A stretch of DNA of 64,000 bases. Origin: an uncultured Shewanella sp. GTDB lineage: Bacteria; Pseudomonadota; Gammaproteobacteria; Enterobacterales; Shewanellaceae. The stretch covers positions 175,922 to 239,921 of the forward strand of contig NZ_CANMWS010000003.1 of assembly GCF_947501665.1 (NCBI RefSeq). The letters are read 5' to 3'. The notes beneath the pieces are model-generated. The model was not told the DNA's origin and made no database searches. It worked only from the letters and a program-made list of their open reading frames with translations. Positions within the stretch are counted from its first letter, which is position 1, and every line of letters begins with the position of its first letter. Shown here in pieces: positions 27,955 through 36,919 of this stretch. The position numbers were made by a program, and so were the translations under genes.

Positions 27955-29181
27955 CTATTTTGTTTTTTTGTCGCTGTGAAGCTGGCAAGACAAGGGCAGA
28001 TCGGATTTATTACCGAGTGCTTGTTGAATAAACAGTGTTTTTAATGGCGCAAAATGATCCACGAGATTTAACCCCAATGCACTTATGGCTTTCTTGATGG
28101 GATTTTGGCCAGTAAATAAGCGTTTAAAGCCTTCCATTGCGGCAATCATTTCCATGGCATCGGCTTTACGCCAACGCTCTAATGCCCGTAAATGTCGATA
28201 TTGACCAATGTCTTTATTATTGCGATGAAGTTGGCCAACTTCCTGGGCAATACACGCTGCGTCAAGAAACCCTAAATTAACGCCTTGTCCGGCAAGCGGA
28301 TGAATTGTATGGGCGGCATCACCAGCCAAAATCAGTCGATGGCGCGCAAAATGACGGGCATAACGCATACGAAGTGGAAAGGCCTGTCTTGGGCTTTCCA
28401 GTTGGCAAAGCCCGAGTTTGGCATTAAATTGTGCCGTTAATGTGTGCTCAAATTCGTCTTTATCACAATTCACTAAATGGGCTGATTGTTCTGGTGGCAA
28501 TGACCAGACAATGGAGCACAAATGAGGATCGCTAAGGGGTAAGAATGCAAGTGGGCCTTTTGCGGTAAAAATTTGTCTGGCGGTTTTACCGTGTGGTAGC
28601 TGTGTGCGTATGGTAGCCACTAAACCATGATGACCATAATCCCAGAAACTCAAGGGAATTTGACATGTCTCACGTACCCATGAGTTGGCACCATCGGCGG
28701 CGATCACTAAGGCAGCACTTAAGCTGTCACCATTATCTAAGCTTAACCAAGCTTCTCTTTCGCCAAAAGCAATATTGGTGACTTGAGTATTGTCGAGATG
28801 ACTCAGTGAGCTGTAGTCTGATGCACTCTGACTCAGTGCATAACTAATGGCATCATTTTCGATAATACTGCCTAAATGGCCAATGCCTAAACGATGGGCA
28901 TCAAAGTCGATTTTGCCTAAGCTATCTTCACACCAGACGTGCATTTTTTGATAATCACTCAGACGAGAAATTAATGGCCAAGCCCCTAAATGGGTGAGTA
29001 GTCGTTCACTGGCTTGATTAATGGCACTGACTCTGAGTTTTGGTGCGCCTGTTACGGCCTCAACTTCACCGTTATCGATAAGCACGACTCTCAGTGATTC
29101 TTTTGCTAACCCGATGGCGGTGGCGAGTCCCACCATTCCTCCGCCCACAACGGCGACATCAAAGGTTTGGGTGCTTAACAT
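27955..29181 (-). CDS. ubiI: Ubiquinone biosynthesis FAD monooxygenase UbiI/VisC type
   Basis: A 408-residue flavin hydroxylase of the UbiH/COQ6 family. The FAD-binding motif is VAVVGGGMVGLATAIGLAKE (residues 9-28); the DG motif region is VIAADGANSWVRE and the second FAD motif GDAAHTIHPLAGQGVNLGFLD. UbiI hydroxylates C5 of the ubiquinone ring in aerobic synthesis. Position between ubiH and gcvT matches E. coli order (ubiH-ubiI-gcvTHP), which supports UbiI over UbiF. ATG at 29181; 41 bp separates it from ubiH, so they are probably co-transcribed. Confidence 0.9.
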   Translation of the reverse strand: MLSTQTFDVAVVGGGMVGLATAIGLAKESLRVVLIDNGEVEAVTGAPKLRVSAINQASERLLTHLGAWPLISRLSDYQKMHVWCEDSLGKIDFDAHRLGIGHLGSIIENDAISYALSQSASDYSSLSHLDNTQVTNIAFGEREAWLSLDNGDSLSAALVIAADGANSWVRETCQIPLSFWDYGHHGLVATIRTQLPHGKTARQIFTAKGPLAFLPLSDPHLCSIVWSLPPEQSAHLVNCDKDEFEHTLTAQFNAKLGLCQLESPRQAFPLRMRYARHFARHRLILAGDAAHTIHPLAGQGVNLGFLDAACIAQEVGQLHRNNKDIGQYRHLRALERWRKADAMEMIAAMEGFKRLFTGQNPIKKAISALGLNLVDHFAPLKTLFIQQALGNKSDLPLSCQLHSDKKTK

Positions 29182-29222
29182 GTGCGATCCTTAACAAAAT
29201 AACGACAATGGGGGGATTGGTA

Positions 29223-30455
29223 TCATAATTTTTTCCAACCCATGGCGGTTTTGGCAATGGGGGTTTTAAGGGGAGGACACCAGGAGAGTAACCTTAGTCC
29301 TAGATCCCGCCCTAGCACTAAGGGCCAGTATTGATTTGAGAAACTGCGAACCAATAACTCAATATGCCCCAGTGTACTGTTTCTGTCTTGAATGCGCTGG
29401 GATAAATATTCATGAACCACTTGGCTTGTGCCTAGATCTTCTGTGGTTTGACAGGCATTTTTGATCACTTTAACGGCAGTAACTAGATCCCTAAGGCCTA
29501 AATTAAATCCTTGTCCAGCGATGGGATGTAAGGTTTGTGCCGCATTACCAATAAAAAGTGTGCGATGATAAATCGGCCTTGCCATACTTGATAGCATTAA
29601 TGGGTAGCTAGTGCGCTGGCCAACATCAATCAATTCACCTGCGCGAAATCCAAATGCTTGTTGCAATGCTTGAATAAAAACGGGTTTTGATGCCTTGATT
29701 AATCGACGTGCTTCGCTATCGGATAAGGCCCATACTAAGGAAAGTCTGTGCTGTCCTTGATGGCTACTCAGTGGTAGTAAGGCTAATGGACCTTGCTTTG
29801 TAAATCGCTCATAAGCCCAATGCTGGTGAGGTTTGCGAGTATGAATGTTAGCCACGATGGCGGTCTGATTAAAATCCACTTGTTTTAGTGGCAAGTTCAT
29901 ACTTTGGCGCACTTTAGAATGAATTCCGTCTGCGGCAATGACTAATGGCGCTGCGATTTGTCGGCCATCATTTAAATGCAGCAATTGTTTTTTTGAATGC
30001 GTGTCAATATGTTCCAGTGTGGCAGGACAAAATAGCTGAACTTGGCTATTATCGAGTAATTCAAATAATGTGTGGCCGATAGCATCGAGCTCAACCACTT
30101 GCCCCAAATAAGGCACATGAAATTGGCTGTTGCTCAGCTCTGTCATACCAAAATGGCCGCGATCTGACACATGGATATGTTGAATATCGTTACCAAGATG
30201 GGCTAATTGGGGCCAAATCCCCAGTTGGGTTAATTCAAAAATAGAATGATGGGCAATCGCAATAGAGCGTGCATCGAAACCTGGATGATCATTATTGGGG
30301 CGCTGAGCCTCAATGAGGGCGATATTGATTGCAGCACCATTATGGAATGACAACTGTGATAAAGCTAAGGCCAAAATGGCACCTGTCATGGCGCCTCCGA
30401 CTATCGCAATATCGACATTAATAGTTTCAGCTGACGCATTGTTTTGTTGTGTCAT
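29223..30455 (-). CDS. ubiH: 2-octaprenyl-6-methoxyphenol hydroxylase UbiH
   Basis: A 410-residue FAD monooxygenase. FAD motifs are IAIVGGAMTGAILALALSQL, VIAADGIHSKVRQ and GNAAQTLHPIAGQGFNLGLRD; the GGAMTG and GNAAQ variants are those of UbiH rather than UbiI. It hydroxylates C1 of the ring during ubiquinone synthesis. It lies 12 bp after ygfB. In E. coli pepP stands between ygfB and ubiH, but here the two genes are adjacent. Confidence 0.92.
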   Translation of the reverse strand: MTQQNNASAETINVDIAIVGGAMTGAILALALSQLSFHNGAAINIALIEAQRPNNDHPGFDARSIAIAHHSIFELTQLGIWPQLAHLGNDIQHIHVSDRGHFGMTELSNSQFHVPYLGQVVELDAIGHTLFELLDNSQVQLFCPATLEHIDTHSKKQLLHLNDGRQIAAPLVIAADGIHSKVRQSMNLPLKQVDFNQTAIVANIHTRKPHQHWAYERFTKQGPLALLPLSSHQGQHRLSLVWALSDSEARRLIKASKPVFIQALQQAFGFRAGELIDVGQRTSYPLMLSSMARPIYHRTLFIGNAAQTLHPIAGQGFNLGLRDLVTAVKVIKNACQTTEDLGTSQVVHEYLSQRIQDRNSTLGHIELLVRSFSNQYWPLVLGRDLGLRLLSWCPPLKTPIAKTAMGWKKL

Positions 30456-30467
30456 GGTAGGTAAAGG

Positions 30468-31040
30468 CTAGTGTAGGGCAGGCTTTTCTTGTTTGGGATC
30501 GACTAAATCAGGCCCAAACTCGGAATAACAAAGTAGCGCTGCGATGCGAGTAAACTCTAATAATTCAACATAAGCGGTCTCAGATTCATCATCATCACTG
30601 ACATCAATTTCAACTTGGGCGATGTTAGCGAGATCTTGAATGACTTCTTGAACATCTTTGGATGCTTTATTGAGTTTTGGTTGTATGATAGCCAGACCAG
30701 TGAGAAAGCTTTGCACCCATAAAGATAAGGCTTCGACTCGTTGCGAAAGGGGCTCTTCTTCTTCAGGGAGAATGGGACTAAAACCAAAGTCAGGATCCGA
30801 TAGTCGAGTCACGCTGTCTTGATACAATTCACTAATTAAATGTTGTAGATTGTGAGGTAAAGGTTGACCGTCATTGATAAGCTCAAGTAAAGGTTGCACC
30901 CAAGCATCATTTGTTTGTTTGATGCCACCGCAAATCAGTCCAACTAAGGCACCGTGCACTTCGACGGCTTGCTGACCGATTTCGGCCTCGTTAAGTGCCG
31001 CATGTAAATTATCTATCTGAAAGAAAGGGGAGGTTGCCAT
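30468..31040 (-). CDS. ygfB: UPF0149 family protein YgfB
   Basis: A 190-residue acidic, mostly helical protein. Family features are the N-terminal VEVHGALVGLICGG, FLTGLAIIQPKL, and the C-terminal TAYVELLEFTRIAALLCYSEF with a downstream short tail. YgfB is of uncertain role; in Pseudomonas a homologue influences expression of stress and resistance genes. It heads the ygfB-ubiH-ubiI transcript and diverges from zapA, the standard gammaproteobacterial arrangement. Confidence 0.92.
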   Translation of the reverse strand: MATSPFFQIDNLHAALNEAEIGQQAVEVHGALVGLICGGIKQTNDAWVQPLLELINDGQPLPHNLQHLISELYQDSVTRLSDPDFGFSPILPEEEEPLSQRVEALSLWVQSFLTGLAIIQPKLNKASKDVQEVIQDLANIAQVEIDVSDDDESETAYVELLEFTRIAALLCYSEFGPDLVDPKQEKPALH

Positions 31041-31298
31041 ATGGGGGGTCCTGTCGCTATATTTACTTAATATACCTAGTTTATGCTAGCAGAAGTGATT
31101 GATTCGACCAAGGGGTGCTATCACAAACTTCAGCAAAACGATGACAAAATGCGTTTATTTATTCCATTGTTTGGACACAAGTGGTTATGTAAACAACAAT
31201 TAATACAATTCATGTGCTTTAGTATCAGTCTCGTGTTGCACTTTATGGATGAGACCGATATAGTCCGCACAAGTGATGATAAAAGGATCCTTCGCGAC

Positions 31299-31607
31299 AT
31301 GAGTAGCAAGGCTATCGACATTACCCTGATGGGGCGCACCTACTCTATTGCTTGTCCAGTTGGTCAAGAGGCAGCACTTAGACAGGTTTCGCAACATTTA
31401 GAAGCACAATTATCGACATTAAAAGCGAAAACCAATAGCCTTAGTCGTGAAGAAATTGCTATTATGGCAGCCTTAAATATCGGTTATGAATTGCTGGAAG
31501 AACAGCAAAAAAGCCAAGATTATAATCAGCAGATTGATGAGAAGATCAGTTTGTTGCAATCAACCATAGAAGATGCGCTCGTTGAACGTTCTGCTAGAGT
31601 TGATTAA
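31299..31607 (+). CDS. zapA: Cell division protein ZapA
   Basis: A 102-residue cytoplasmic protein. The N-terminal globular part is AIDITLMGRTYSIACPVGQE, followed by LRQVSQHLEAQL and the long coiled-coil (residues about 50-100: IMAALNIGYELLEEQQ and onward). ZapA cross-links FtsZ filaments at the division ring. Frames extend upstream to 31083, but the ATG at 31299 matches the family length and has AAAAGGAT 11 nt upstream. Followed by 6S RNA and ygfA, the conserved order. Confidence 0.95.
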   Translation: MSSKAIDITLMGRTYSIACPVGQEAALRQVSQHLEAQLSTLKAKTNSLSREEIAIMAALNIGYELLEEQQKSQDYNQQIDEKISLLQSTIEDALVERSARVD

Positions 31608-31673
31608 CCCTGTTTTGACAGGAAAAAGATAGGTTTATTTGATATGACATCGCTTTCAAATAGACATAAAAAA

Positions 31674-31856
31674 TTTGCTCCCTGGGATACGCGCTAGCTG
31701 GTCATGTCCCTGTGCCGATACTTTTAAACCCAGGGTGAATGTTATACTGACATTGAGCAAGCTCGGCTCGTATCGAGAAGCCTTAGGAGGTATTCATTTA
31801 CCCGCCTTGAACCTACGGTTCAAGGGCTACGCCGGTAACGGTATTCTGGGGAGCAT
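31674..31856 (+). ncRNA. ssrS: 6S RNA
   Basis: About 183 nt between zapA and ygfA, the canonical site. The ends pair (GCTCCCTGGGATAC with GTATTCTGGGGAGC). Conserved internal pieces are CCCTGTGCCGATA, GAGCAAGCTCGGCTCG then TATCGAGAAGCCTTA, and CCTTGAACCTACGGTTCAAG followed by GGCTAC. 6S RNA binds sigma70-RNA polymerase and lowers transcription in stationary phase. End positions are estimated from the closing stem. Confidence 0.93.
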
Positions 31857-31942
31857 CTTATTTTTAATGATTTATTGTATTTTCAATACCTTGCTAAACG
31901 CTTCTGTATAGCCTTTCTACTGTTCTGTTAACTGGAGGCGAA

Positions 31943-32539
31943 ATGGTTAAGTCTTCACCTTCCGATATGAGAACATCTATTCGCGCCAAACGCCGTAATA
32001 TTCCGCTTCATCTTCAGCAAGATTTAAGTGTTACAGCCTGTGAGCGCATGTTATCTCAAAAGCCATTGTTAAAGGCTAAGCATGTGGCACTCTATTTAAG
32101 TCAAGATGGTGAGCTCGATACTCAGCCTTTAATTCAAGCTTTATGGGAAAGAGGTGTGAAGACCTATTTACCTCGATTACATCCATTTTGTGCAGGGCAT
32201 TTATTATTTTTACATTACCATTCTGATACGCCATTGGTCGCAAATCGTTTTGGTATTTTAGAGCCCATTCTAGACGTGACGAATGTGATGCCGATAAAAG
32301 ACATGGATGTGATAGTGACGCCACTGGTGGCTTTTGATGTGGCGGGTCAGCGTTTAGGGATGGGCGGCGGTTATTATGATCGCACTCTGGCTCACAGGCG
32401 TAATGTAGACAGACCGATACCGATGGGCTATGCCCATGATTGTCAGCAAGTGGCTCATATTGAGGCGCAAGCTTGGGATATCCCTCTGCCTTATATTGTG
32501 ACGCCTACAAGAGCGATTATTAGTCACTTATCAAAGTAA
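31943..32539 (+). CDS. ygfA: 5-formyltetrahydrofolate cyclo-ligase
   Basis: A 198-residue enzyme that converts 5-formyl-THF to 5,10-methenyl-THF with ATP. Family motifs are the N-terminal RTSIRAKRRNIP, the strand VALYLSQDGELDTQPLIQ, and the ATP-binding signature GMGGGYYDRTL (about residues 139-149), then the C-terminal DIPLPYIVTPTRAI. It follows 6S RNA as in most gammaproteobacteria and starts after CTGGAGG. Its 3' end overlaps the convergent NTPDase gene by 20 bp. Confidence 0.96.
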   Translation: MVKSSPSDMRTSIRAKRRNIPLHLQQDLSVTACERMLSQKPLLKAKHVALYLSQDGELDTQPLIQALWERGVKTYLPRLHPFCAGHLLFLHYHSDTPLVANRFGILEPILDVTNVMPIKDMDVIVTPLVAFDVAGQRLGMGGGYYDRTLAHRRNVDRPIPMGYAHDCQQVAHIEAQAWDIPLPYIVTPTRAIISHLSK

Positions 32540-33680
32540 ACGATTGTGTCGCGAGTACGCCATAGGTCCAATCAACGTCAGTGCCGTTAATGTTGTCAAC
32601 AGGATCAAATGTTTGGTAAGTATCGCTTAAATCATAACTGTCTTCTAAGAGCGCACCTTGAAAAGCCGCCCCTAAGCAATAATAAGGTAAATAATTGGTG
32701 CTGACATCTGGATAGTCTGCTTGTGCTTGCGTCCAAGTGAGTGAACAAAATACTTCGGCTGAATTTTGTAATGCCGTTAACGAGTAGTCATTTTCAATAC
32801 CGAAAAAAACAGCTGAATTATAATAGTTTGATAGTAAATCATAGTTGGCAATGTCCACAGCATTTGGTGTATTGACGGTGACAGTACTATCAATCAGTAT
32901 TTTAGCTGCTTGGCGGCACAGAGTATAATTGCCCGTTGCGGTGTCGGTATAACCGACCAAATTACAAGCATCAACGGATGAAAGATCATTGATAATGACA
33001 TTTTGCCCCAATGGATAGCTATACCCTGTAATTGAATACTGAATATTCGCAATATCAATTCTAACATTAGGTACAATATCATCAAGATAGGCAATTTGTG
33101 TGGAGGCACCGCCTATTTCAGCAGAGCCTAATAAGGTTCCTTGAAAAGCATTGTCTAAAAAGTTAACTGCGGCCCACCCATAGCTGGCTTCTTCTTCGCC
33201 AGGAATGGTGCGCACATCTAAGGTGGACTCATCCAATGTGATATCGTTTGTGGCAAACCAATTTTTTATCCAAGCATCAATATAGGCATTTTTTATTGCT
33301 TGTTCAGTCATAGGTAAGGCTCGCATACCGGCTGTTGAGTAAAATTGAATACCATTGAGTAGAGGAGACATGCCACTGCTGATCGTTAGGCTTTTAAGGG
33401 TGAGGACTAAGTCGTTGTTAAAAATGGTACCTAAATAATTATCCAAATCATCATTATTGATATCTGCTACGCCAGGTTCAACCTTGTTTTCGGTCTGTAT
33501 TATGATGTGCTCTGGAAGCGCATCAATATATGCGTATTCATATAAATAAAGCTTTGTTTTAGTGCTGCCAGCATCTAATACAATGCGGTATTTTGTGTTG
33601 TCATTGTCATCATTACAGGCAGAAACAAAGAAGAGTAGCAATAAGGCGAATAGGTATTTGGCACAATAGTGTGAACGCAT
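32520..33680 (-). CDS. NTPDase (GDA1/CD39 apyrase) lipoprotein, paralogue 1
   Basis: A 386-residue probable lipoprotein (signal ending FVSAC, Cys22) of the GDA1/CD39 family, which hydrolyses nucleoside tri- and diphosphates. Apyrase conserved regions: ACR1 IVLDAGSTKTKLYLYEY (Asp36), ACR2 FYSTAGMR (113-120), ACR3 PGEEEASYGW (160-169, with Ala where EEG is usual; the catalytic Glu is kept), ACR4 EIGGASTQIAY (188-198) and ACR5 VDWTYGV. All key residues are in place, so it is probably active at the cell surface or in the periplasm. First in position, last in transcription order, of five tandem paralogues; 162 bp follows the next gene. Confidence 0.88.
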   Translation of the reverse strand: MRSHYCAKYLFALLLLFFVSACNDDNDNTKYRIVLDAGSTKTKLYLYEYAYIDALPEHIIIQTENKVEPGVADINNDDLDNYLGTIFNNDLVLTLKSLTISSGMSPLLNGIQFYSTAGMRALPMTEQAIKNAYIDAWIKNWFATNDITLDESTLDVRTIPGEEEASYGWAAVNFLDNAFQGTLLGSAEIGGASTQIAYLDDIVPNVRIDIANIQYSITGYSYPLGQNVIINDLSSVDACNLVGYTDTATGNYTLCRQAAKILIDSTVTVNTPNAVDIANYDLLSNYYNSAVFFGIENDYSLTALQNSAEVFCSLTWTQAQADYPDVSTNYLPYYCLGAAFQGALLEDSYDLSDTYQTFDPVDNINGTDVDWTYGVLATQSFTLISD

Positions 33681-33842
33681 TTTCTAACCTAACTTGAGCG
33701 ATTAACAGAATAGTTAAATCTTAGCCCAATCGGGCGAGCTATGTTGTTTGTTGCAATAAAAAATGAATTGTTACTCAAGGAGTGATTTGTTTTTTCAGAG
33801 AGTGGGGAAGTGAAGGGGCCAGTATAATACTGGCGATTAGGT

Positions 33843-35024
33843 TTAATATAATTCTTGATATCGTTTGGTCAGAATAACCCCAATAGACCAAGCAATTTTC
33901 CTATGATTAAATTCATTCACTGGATGCAATTGCTGAGGATCGCTAATATGATAATTGTGCGTTAATAAGGTTGATTGATAGGCGGCGCCTAAACAATAGT
34001 TAGCTAAATATTTTTCATCAACGTTGCTGTGCTCTGCTTTTGCCATTTCCCAATTTAAGTTACAAAATTTTTCGGCTTGATCCTCTAATGCCGTTAATGA
34101 GTAATTACGTTCTATACCAAAGAAGCGCGCCGTATAATAAAAATTAGATAAAAGGTTATAGTGAGAAACTTCAGCCGCATTGGGAACAGGAACATTGATT
34201 TTATTGCGGATCAGCGTTTTGATTTGTGCTTTGCAACTGAAGTAATCGCCGTTAGAGGATGGCCTATAACCCGTTAGAAAGCAGGCATCTATTTTTGCTA
34301 ATTTTTCGGCAAGCAGTTCTTGGCCTAATGGAAAGCTTTTACTGGTTAAAGGGTATTGGGTTTCACCGACAGTGATATTGACATTGGTTAAGTTAGGATC
34401 GTGATAAGTGATTTGAGAAGAAACGGGACCGAGTTTAGCAATACCTGAAAATACACCTTGAAAATGGTTTTCAGCATAATTTGTAGCGACCCAAGTATAG
34501 GCGCCTTCTTCGCTGCCTGACAGTGTTCGACTTTCAATTTGCTGCGGCTCAATTTGAAGATTATGAGTGCGAACCCAATGGATTAGCCAGAGTTTAATGA
34601 AGGTATTTTTAGACTGGCGTTCTGGAGGCGACAATAAACGCATGCCTTCGGTAGAATAAAATTGAATATGAGTCAGTATTGTTGAGTTTTTTCTTGGGTC
34701 AATCATCAAATTTTGCAGCTGATCCGCAAGCTGGGGCGTAAAGAGTGTATCTAGATAATCGCTAAGCTCGAGGATCGGTACATCAGCAACGCCGGGATAA
34801 TGGACTTTTTGACTGAGAGCACGAATACTCGTTGGCATGTTACTGTTTTGGTTATATTGATATAAAAACAACTTGGTTTTATTCTGACTTGCATCGAGTA
34901 CAATCTGGTATTGTGTATTATGACTTCTTTCTTGAAGATCCAAAGAGCCTACCGCACAGGCGATAGAGTATTCTCCAATAAAGAGTAAGCTTAATGCGAT
35001 TGTAATGAGTTTGGGATATTGCAT
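33843..35024 (-). CDS. NTPDase-family protein with eroded motifs, paralogue 2
   Basis: A 393-residue exported protein. The signal peptide ends near YSIAC, a marginal lipobox. It aligns along its full length with its neighbours, but three nucleotide-binding regions are altered: ACR1 is LDASQNKT instead of LDAGSSKT, ACR2 is STEGMR instead of STAGMR, and ACR4 is LGPVSSQ instead of LGGASTQ. ACR3 (SGSEEGAYTW) and ACR5 (IAWSIGV) are intact. The DAGS and GGAS loops hold the phosphates, so activity is doubtful. The frame is open and otherwise conserved, which suggests a maintained non-catalytic role rather than decay. About 480 bp separates it from paralogue 3. Confidence 0.82.
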   Translation of the reverse strand: MQYPKLITIALSLLFIGEYSIACAVGSLDLQERSHNTQYQIVLDASQNKTKLFLYQYNQNSNMPTSIRALSQKVHYPGVADVPILELSDYLDTLFTPQLADQLQNLMIDPRKNSTILTHIQFYSTEGMRLLSPPERQSKNTFIKLWLIHWVRTHNLQIEPQQIESRTLSGSEEGAYTWVATNYAENHFQGVFSGIAKLGPVSSQITYHDPNLTNVNITVGETQYPLTSKSFPLGQELLAEKLAKIDACFLTGYRPSSNGDYFSCKAQIKTLIRNKINVPVPNAAEVSHYNLLSNFYYTARFFGIERNYSLTALEDQAEKFCNLNWEMAKAEHSNVDEKYLANYCLGAAYQSTLLTHNYHISDPQQLHPVNEFNHRKIAWSIGVILTKRYQELY

Positions 35025-35508
35025 TTACTCTTGTTCCGTTGGAATGATGATTATGATTGACAGTGATACTTCAAAGACTTGTATTGACTTGGTCTAATAG
35101 GCTTAACGCCACCTGATTATGTCTGTAAAGTCAGTTTTATCTGTGCCAGTTTTGGCTATATTTGTATGTTTTGTCGCCTGTCATTGTTTGTATTCATCCT
35201 GTTTTTCTCTTCACTATTAACAATTCGTTAATACTTTGAGTCGCTTAATGAGTGACAAGGCTATATAATATTCGAAAATATTTACTCTAAATATGGGGTT
35301 AACACCTGACTTAATTGCAACTGTATTAGTAATAAGTCGTATAGTGGCAGTGGGGGAATATTTGATGAAGAAAAGTAGCATTTTATATTAATTTAGCTTG
35401 AGGTGAACTGAAATCTGAATGTCAGCATAGTGACATTTACGTTATTAGCGTCCTTGCTATCATCCGATTATCGTTTATTTTTAGTGAGTGTGTGTGAAGA
35501 GGGAGTGA
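35025..35508. other. Intergenic region between NTPDase paralogues 2 and 3
   Basis: 484 bp, AT-rich, with no plausible gene. A small palindrome TTAACAATTCGTTAA lies near 35216-35230. The region presumably holds the promoter of paralogue 2. Nothing else recognised. Confidence 0.4.
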
Positions 35509-36699
35509 TTAATCTGCAAACTGCAGGTAGCGTTGAGTAATAATAACACCTATTGACCAAGAAATTTCATTGGTTGCAATGCTATCGATAGGCACTAAGT
35601 TTTGAGTGTCGCTCAATTGTAATGTATCGACAAGTAAAGCTGCTTGATAAGCCGCGCTCATACAATATTTTGATAAATATGCTTCACTGGTATTTGGATT
35701 CATTTCTTTGACAGTCTTCCAATCTTGAGTACAGTAGGCTTCCGCTTCAACTTGTAAATTGTTGAGTGAATAGTTACTGCTTAGGCCGAAAAAGTCAGCA
35801 GTATAATAGAAATTGGAGAGCAGATTATAATCGTAAATATTGATTGCATTAGGGGCAAATAGAAGACTGTTTTGCAATATGCTATCTATATATTGTTTTG
35901 CGTATTCTCTGCAGATAAAGTAATCTCCGCTTGAAGTCTCAGTGTAACTTGGTAAGTTGCAAGCATCCTTAGCCATGAGTGTTACTGAGGCCAAGTCTTG
36001 GCCTAAAAAGGCACTTTTGCTAGTCAAATAAAACTGTTGGTTTTCACTTTTAACCACTACGTTAGCCAAATTGGAGTCAATATAGGTGAGTTGAGCTGAG
36101 GCGCCTCCGAGTTCAATTATACCAAATGATCCATTTGCAGATTTTTGTTGCAAATAGTGAGCCGCAAGCCAAGCATATGTTCCTTCTTCTTCTCCGCTTA
36201 TGGTTCTGACATCTAATTTATCAATTACTTGAATGTTATTGTTTTTTAACCACATAGTGATGACCTGACCGACGAGCTTGTTAATTGAAAACTGTTCGTC
36301 TATAGGCAGTTGTCGCATACCCGCCGTAGAATAAAATTGAATATTATCCAATGATGCTTGTGTAAACTTGAAATGATCATGCCCTGTAATAGCTTGTATT
36401 GTTTCTGCAAGTTCAGGAGTCAGAAGGGTATCTAAGTAAGTGGGAATATCCGAGTAGGCAGTACTTGCTAATCCTGGAGTGACTTTTGACTCTGAAAGTA
36501 ATTGGATTTGTTCTACTTTTTCTTGGTTAAGTTGATACTTGTATAAATATAATTTTGTTTTGCTGCTACCAGCATCAAATACTATACGGTAATGGGTATT
36601 GTTTTCTTGTATTGTTGTATTGTCAACTTCACTCTGAGAAAAACATTTTGAACTCAGTAAGATAAGACTTAACATAGTGATAAATATCTTATTAATCAT
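35509..36699 (-). CDS. NTPDase (GDA1/CD39 apyrase), paralogue 3
   Basis: A 396-residue exported protein. The signal peptide (IFITMLSLILLSSKCFSQSE) lacks a good lipobox and is more likely cleaved by signal peptidase I after CFS. ACR1 VFDAGSSKTKLYLYKY, ACR2 FYSTAGMR, ACR3 SGEEEGTYAW, ACR4 ELGGASAQLTY and ACR5 ISWSIGV are all intact, so it should hydrolyse nucleotides. Unlike paralogues 1, 4 and 5 it may be soluble in the periplasm or secreted. Confidence 0.88.
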   Translation of the reverse strand: MINKIFITMLSLILLSSKCFSQSEVDNTTIQENNTHYRIVFDAGSSKTKLYLYKYQLNQEKVEQIQLLSESKVTPGLASTAYSDIPTYLDTLLTPELAETIQAITGHDHFKFTQASLDNIQFYSTAGMRQLPIDEQFSINKLVGQVITMWLKNNNIQVIDKLDVRTISGEEEGTYAWLAAHYLQQKSANGSFGIIELGGASAQLTYIDSNLANVVVKSENQQFYLTSKSAFLGQDLASVTLMAKDACNLPSYTETSSGDYFICREYAKQYIDSILQNSLLFAPNAINIYDYNLLSNFYYTADFFGLSSNYSLNNLQVEAEAYCTQDWKTVKEMNPNTSEAYLSKYCMSAAYQAALLVDTLQLSDTQNLVPIDSIATNEISWSIGVIITQRYLQFAD

Positions 36700-36880
36700 T
36701 CTAACTGCTACCTTTTATGTTGGTTAGACTTAAGTTGTATGATATAGGACGTGTGAGAGGGGGTGTATAGGGGGAATGCCTGAGGTGATAGATAAAAACC
36801 AAATTTTCCCCTTCATGTGGGCTTGTTCATGACTAAGTTATCATGTTGTTCGGGGAGGGGGCTGGTTTTATTGGGGTGAT

Positions 36881-36904
36881 AAAGACAGGCTTTGCCTGTC
36901 TTTT
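36881..36904 (-). terminator. Terminator downstream of NTPDase paralogue 4
   Basis: Stem AAAGACAGGC / GCCTGTCTTT with a 3-base loop and short T tracts on both flanks, 16 bp past the paralogue 4 stop. It separates paralogues 3 and 4 transcriptionally. Confidence 0.75.
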
Positions 36905-36919
36905 GAGGATAGCGTGTGG

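Noticed and set aside
31083..31298. N-terminal extension of zapA to an ATG at 31083
   Set aside because: It would add 72 residues absent from ZapA; the ATG at 31299 has a good ribosome site and matches the family.
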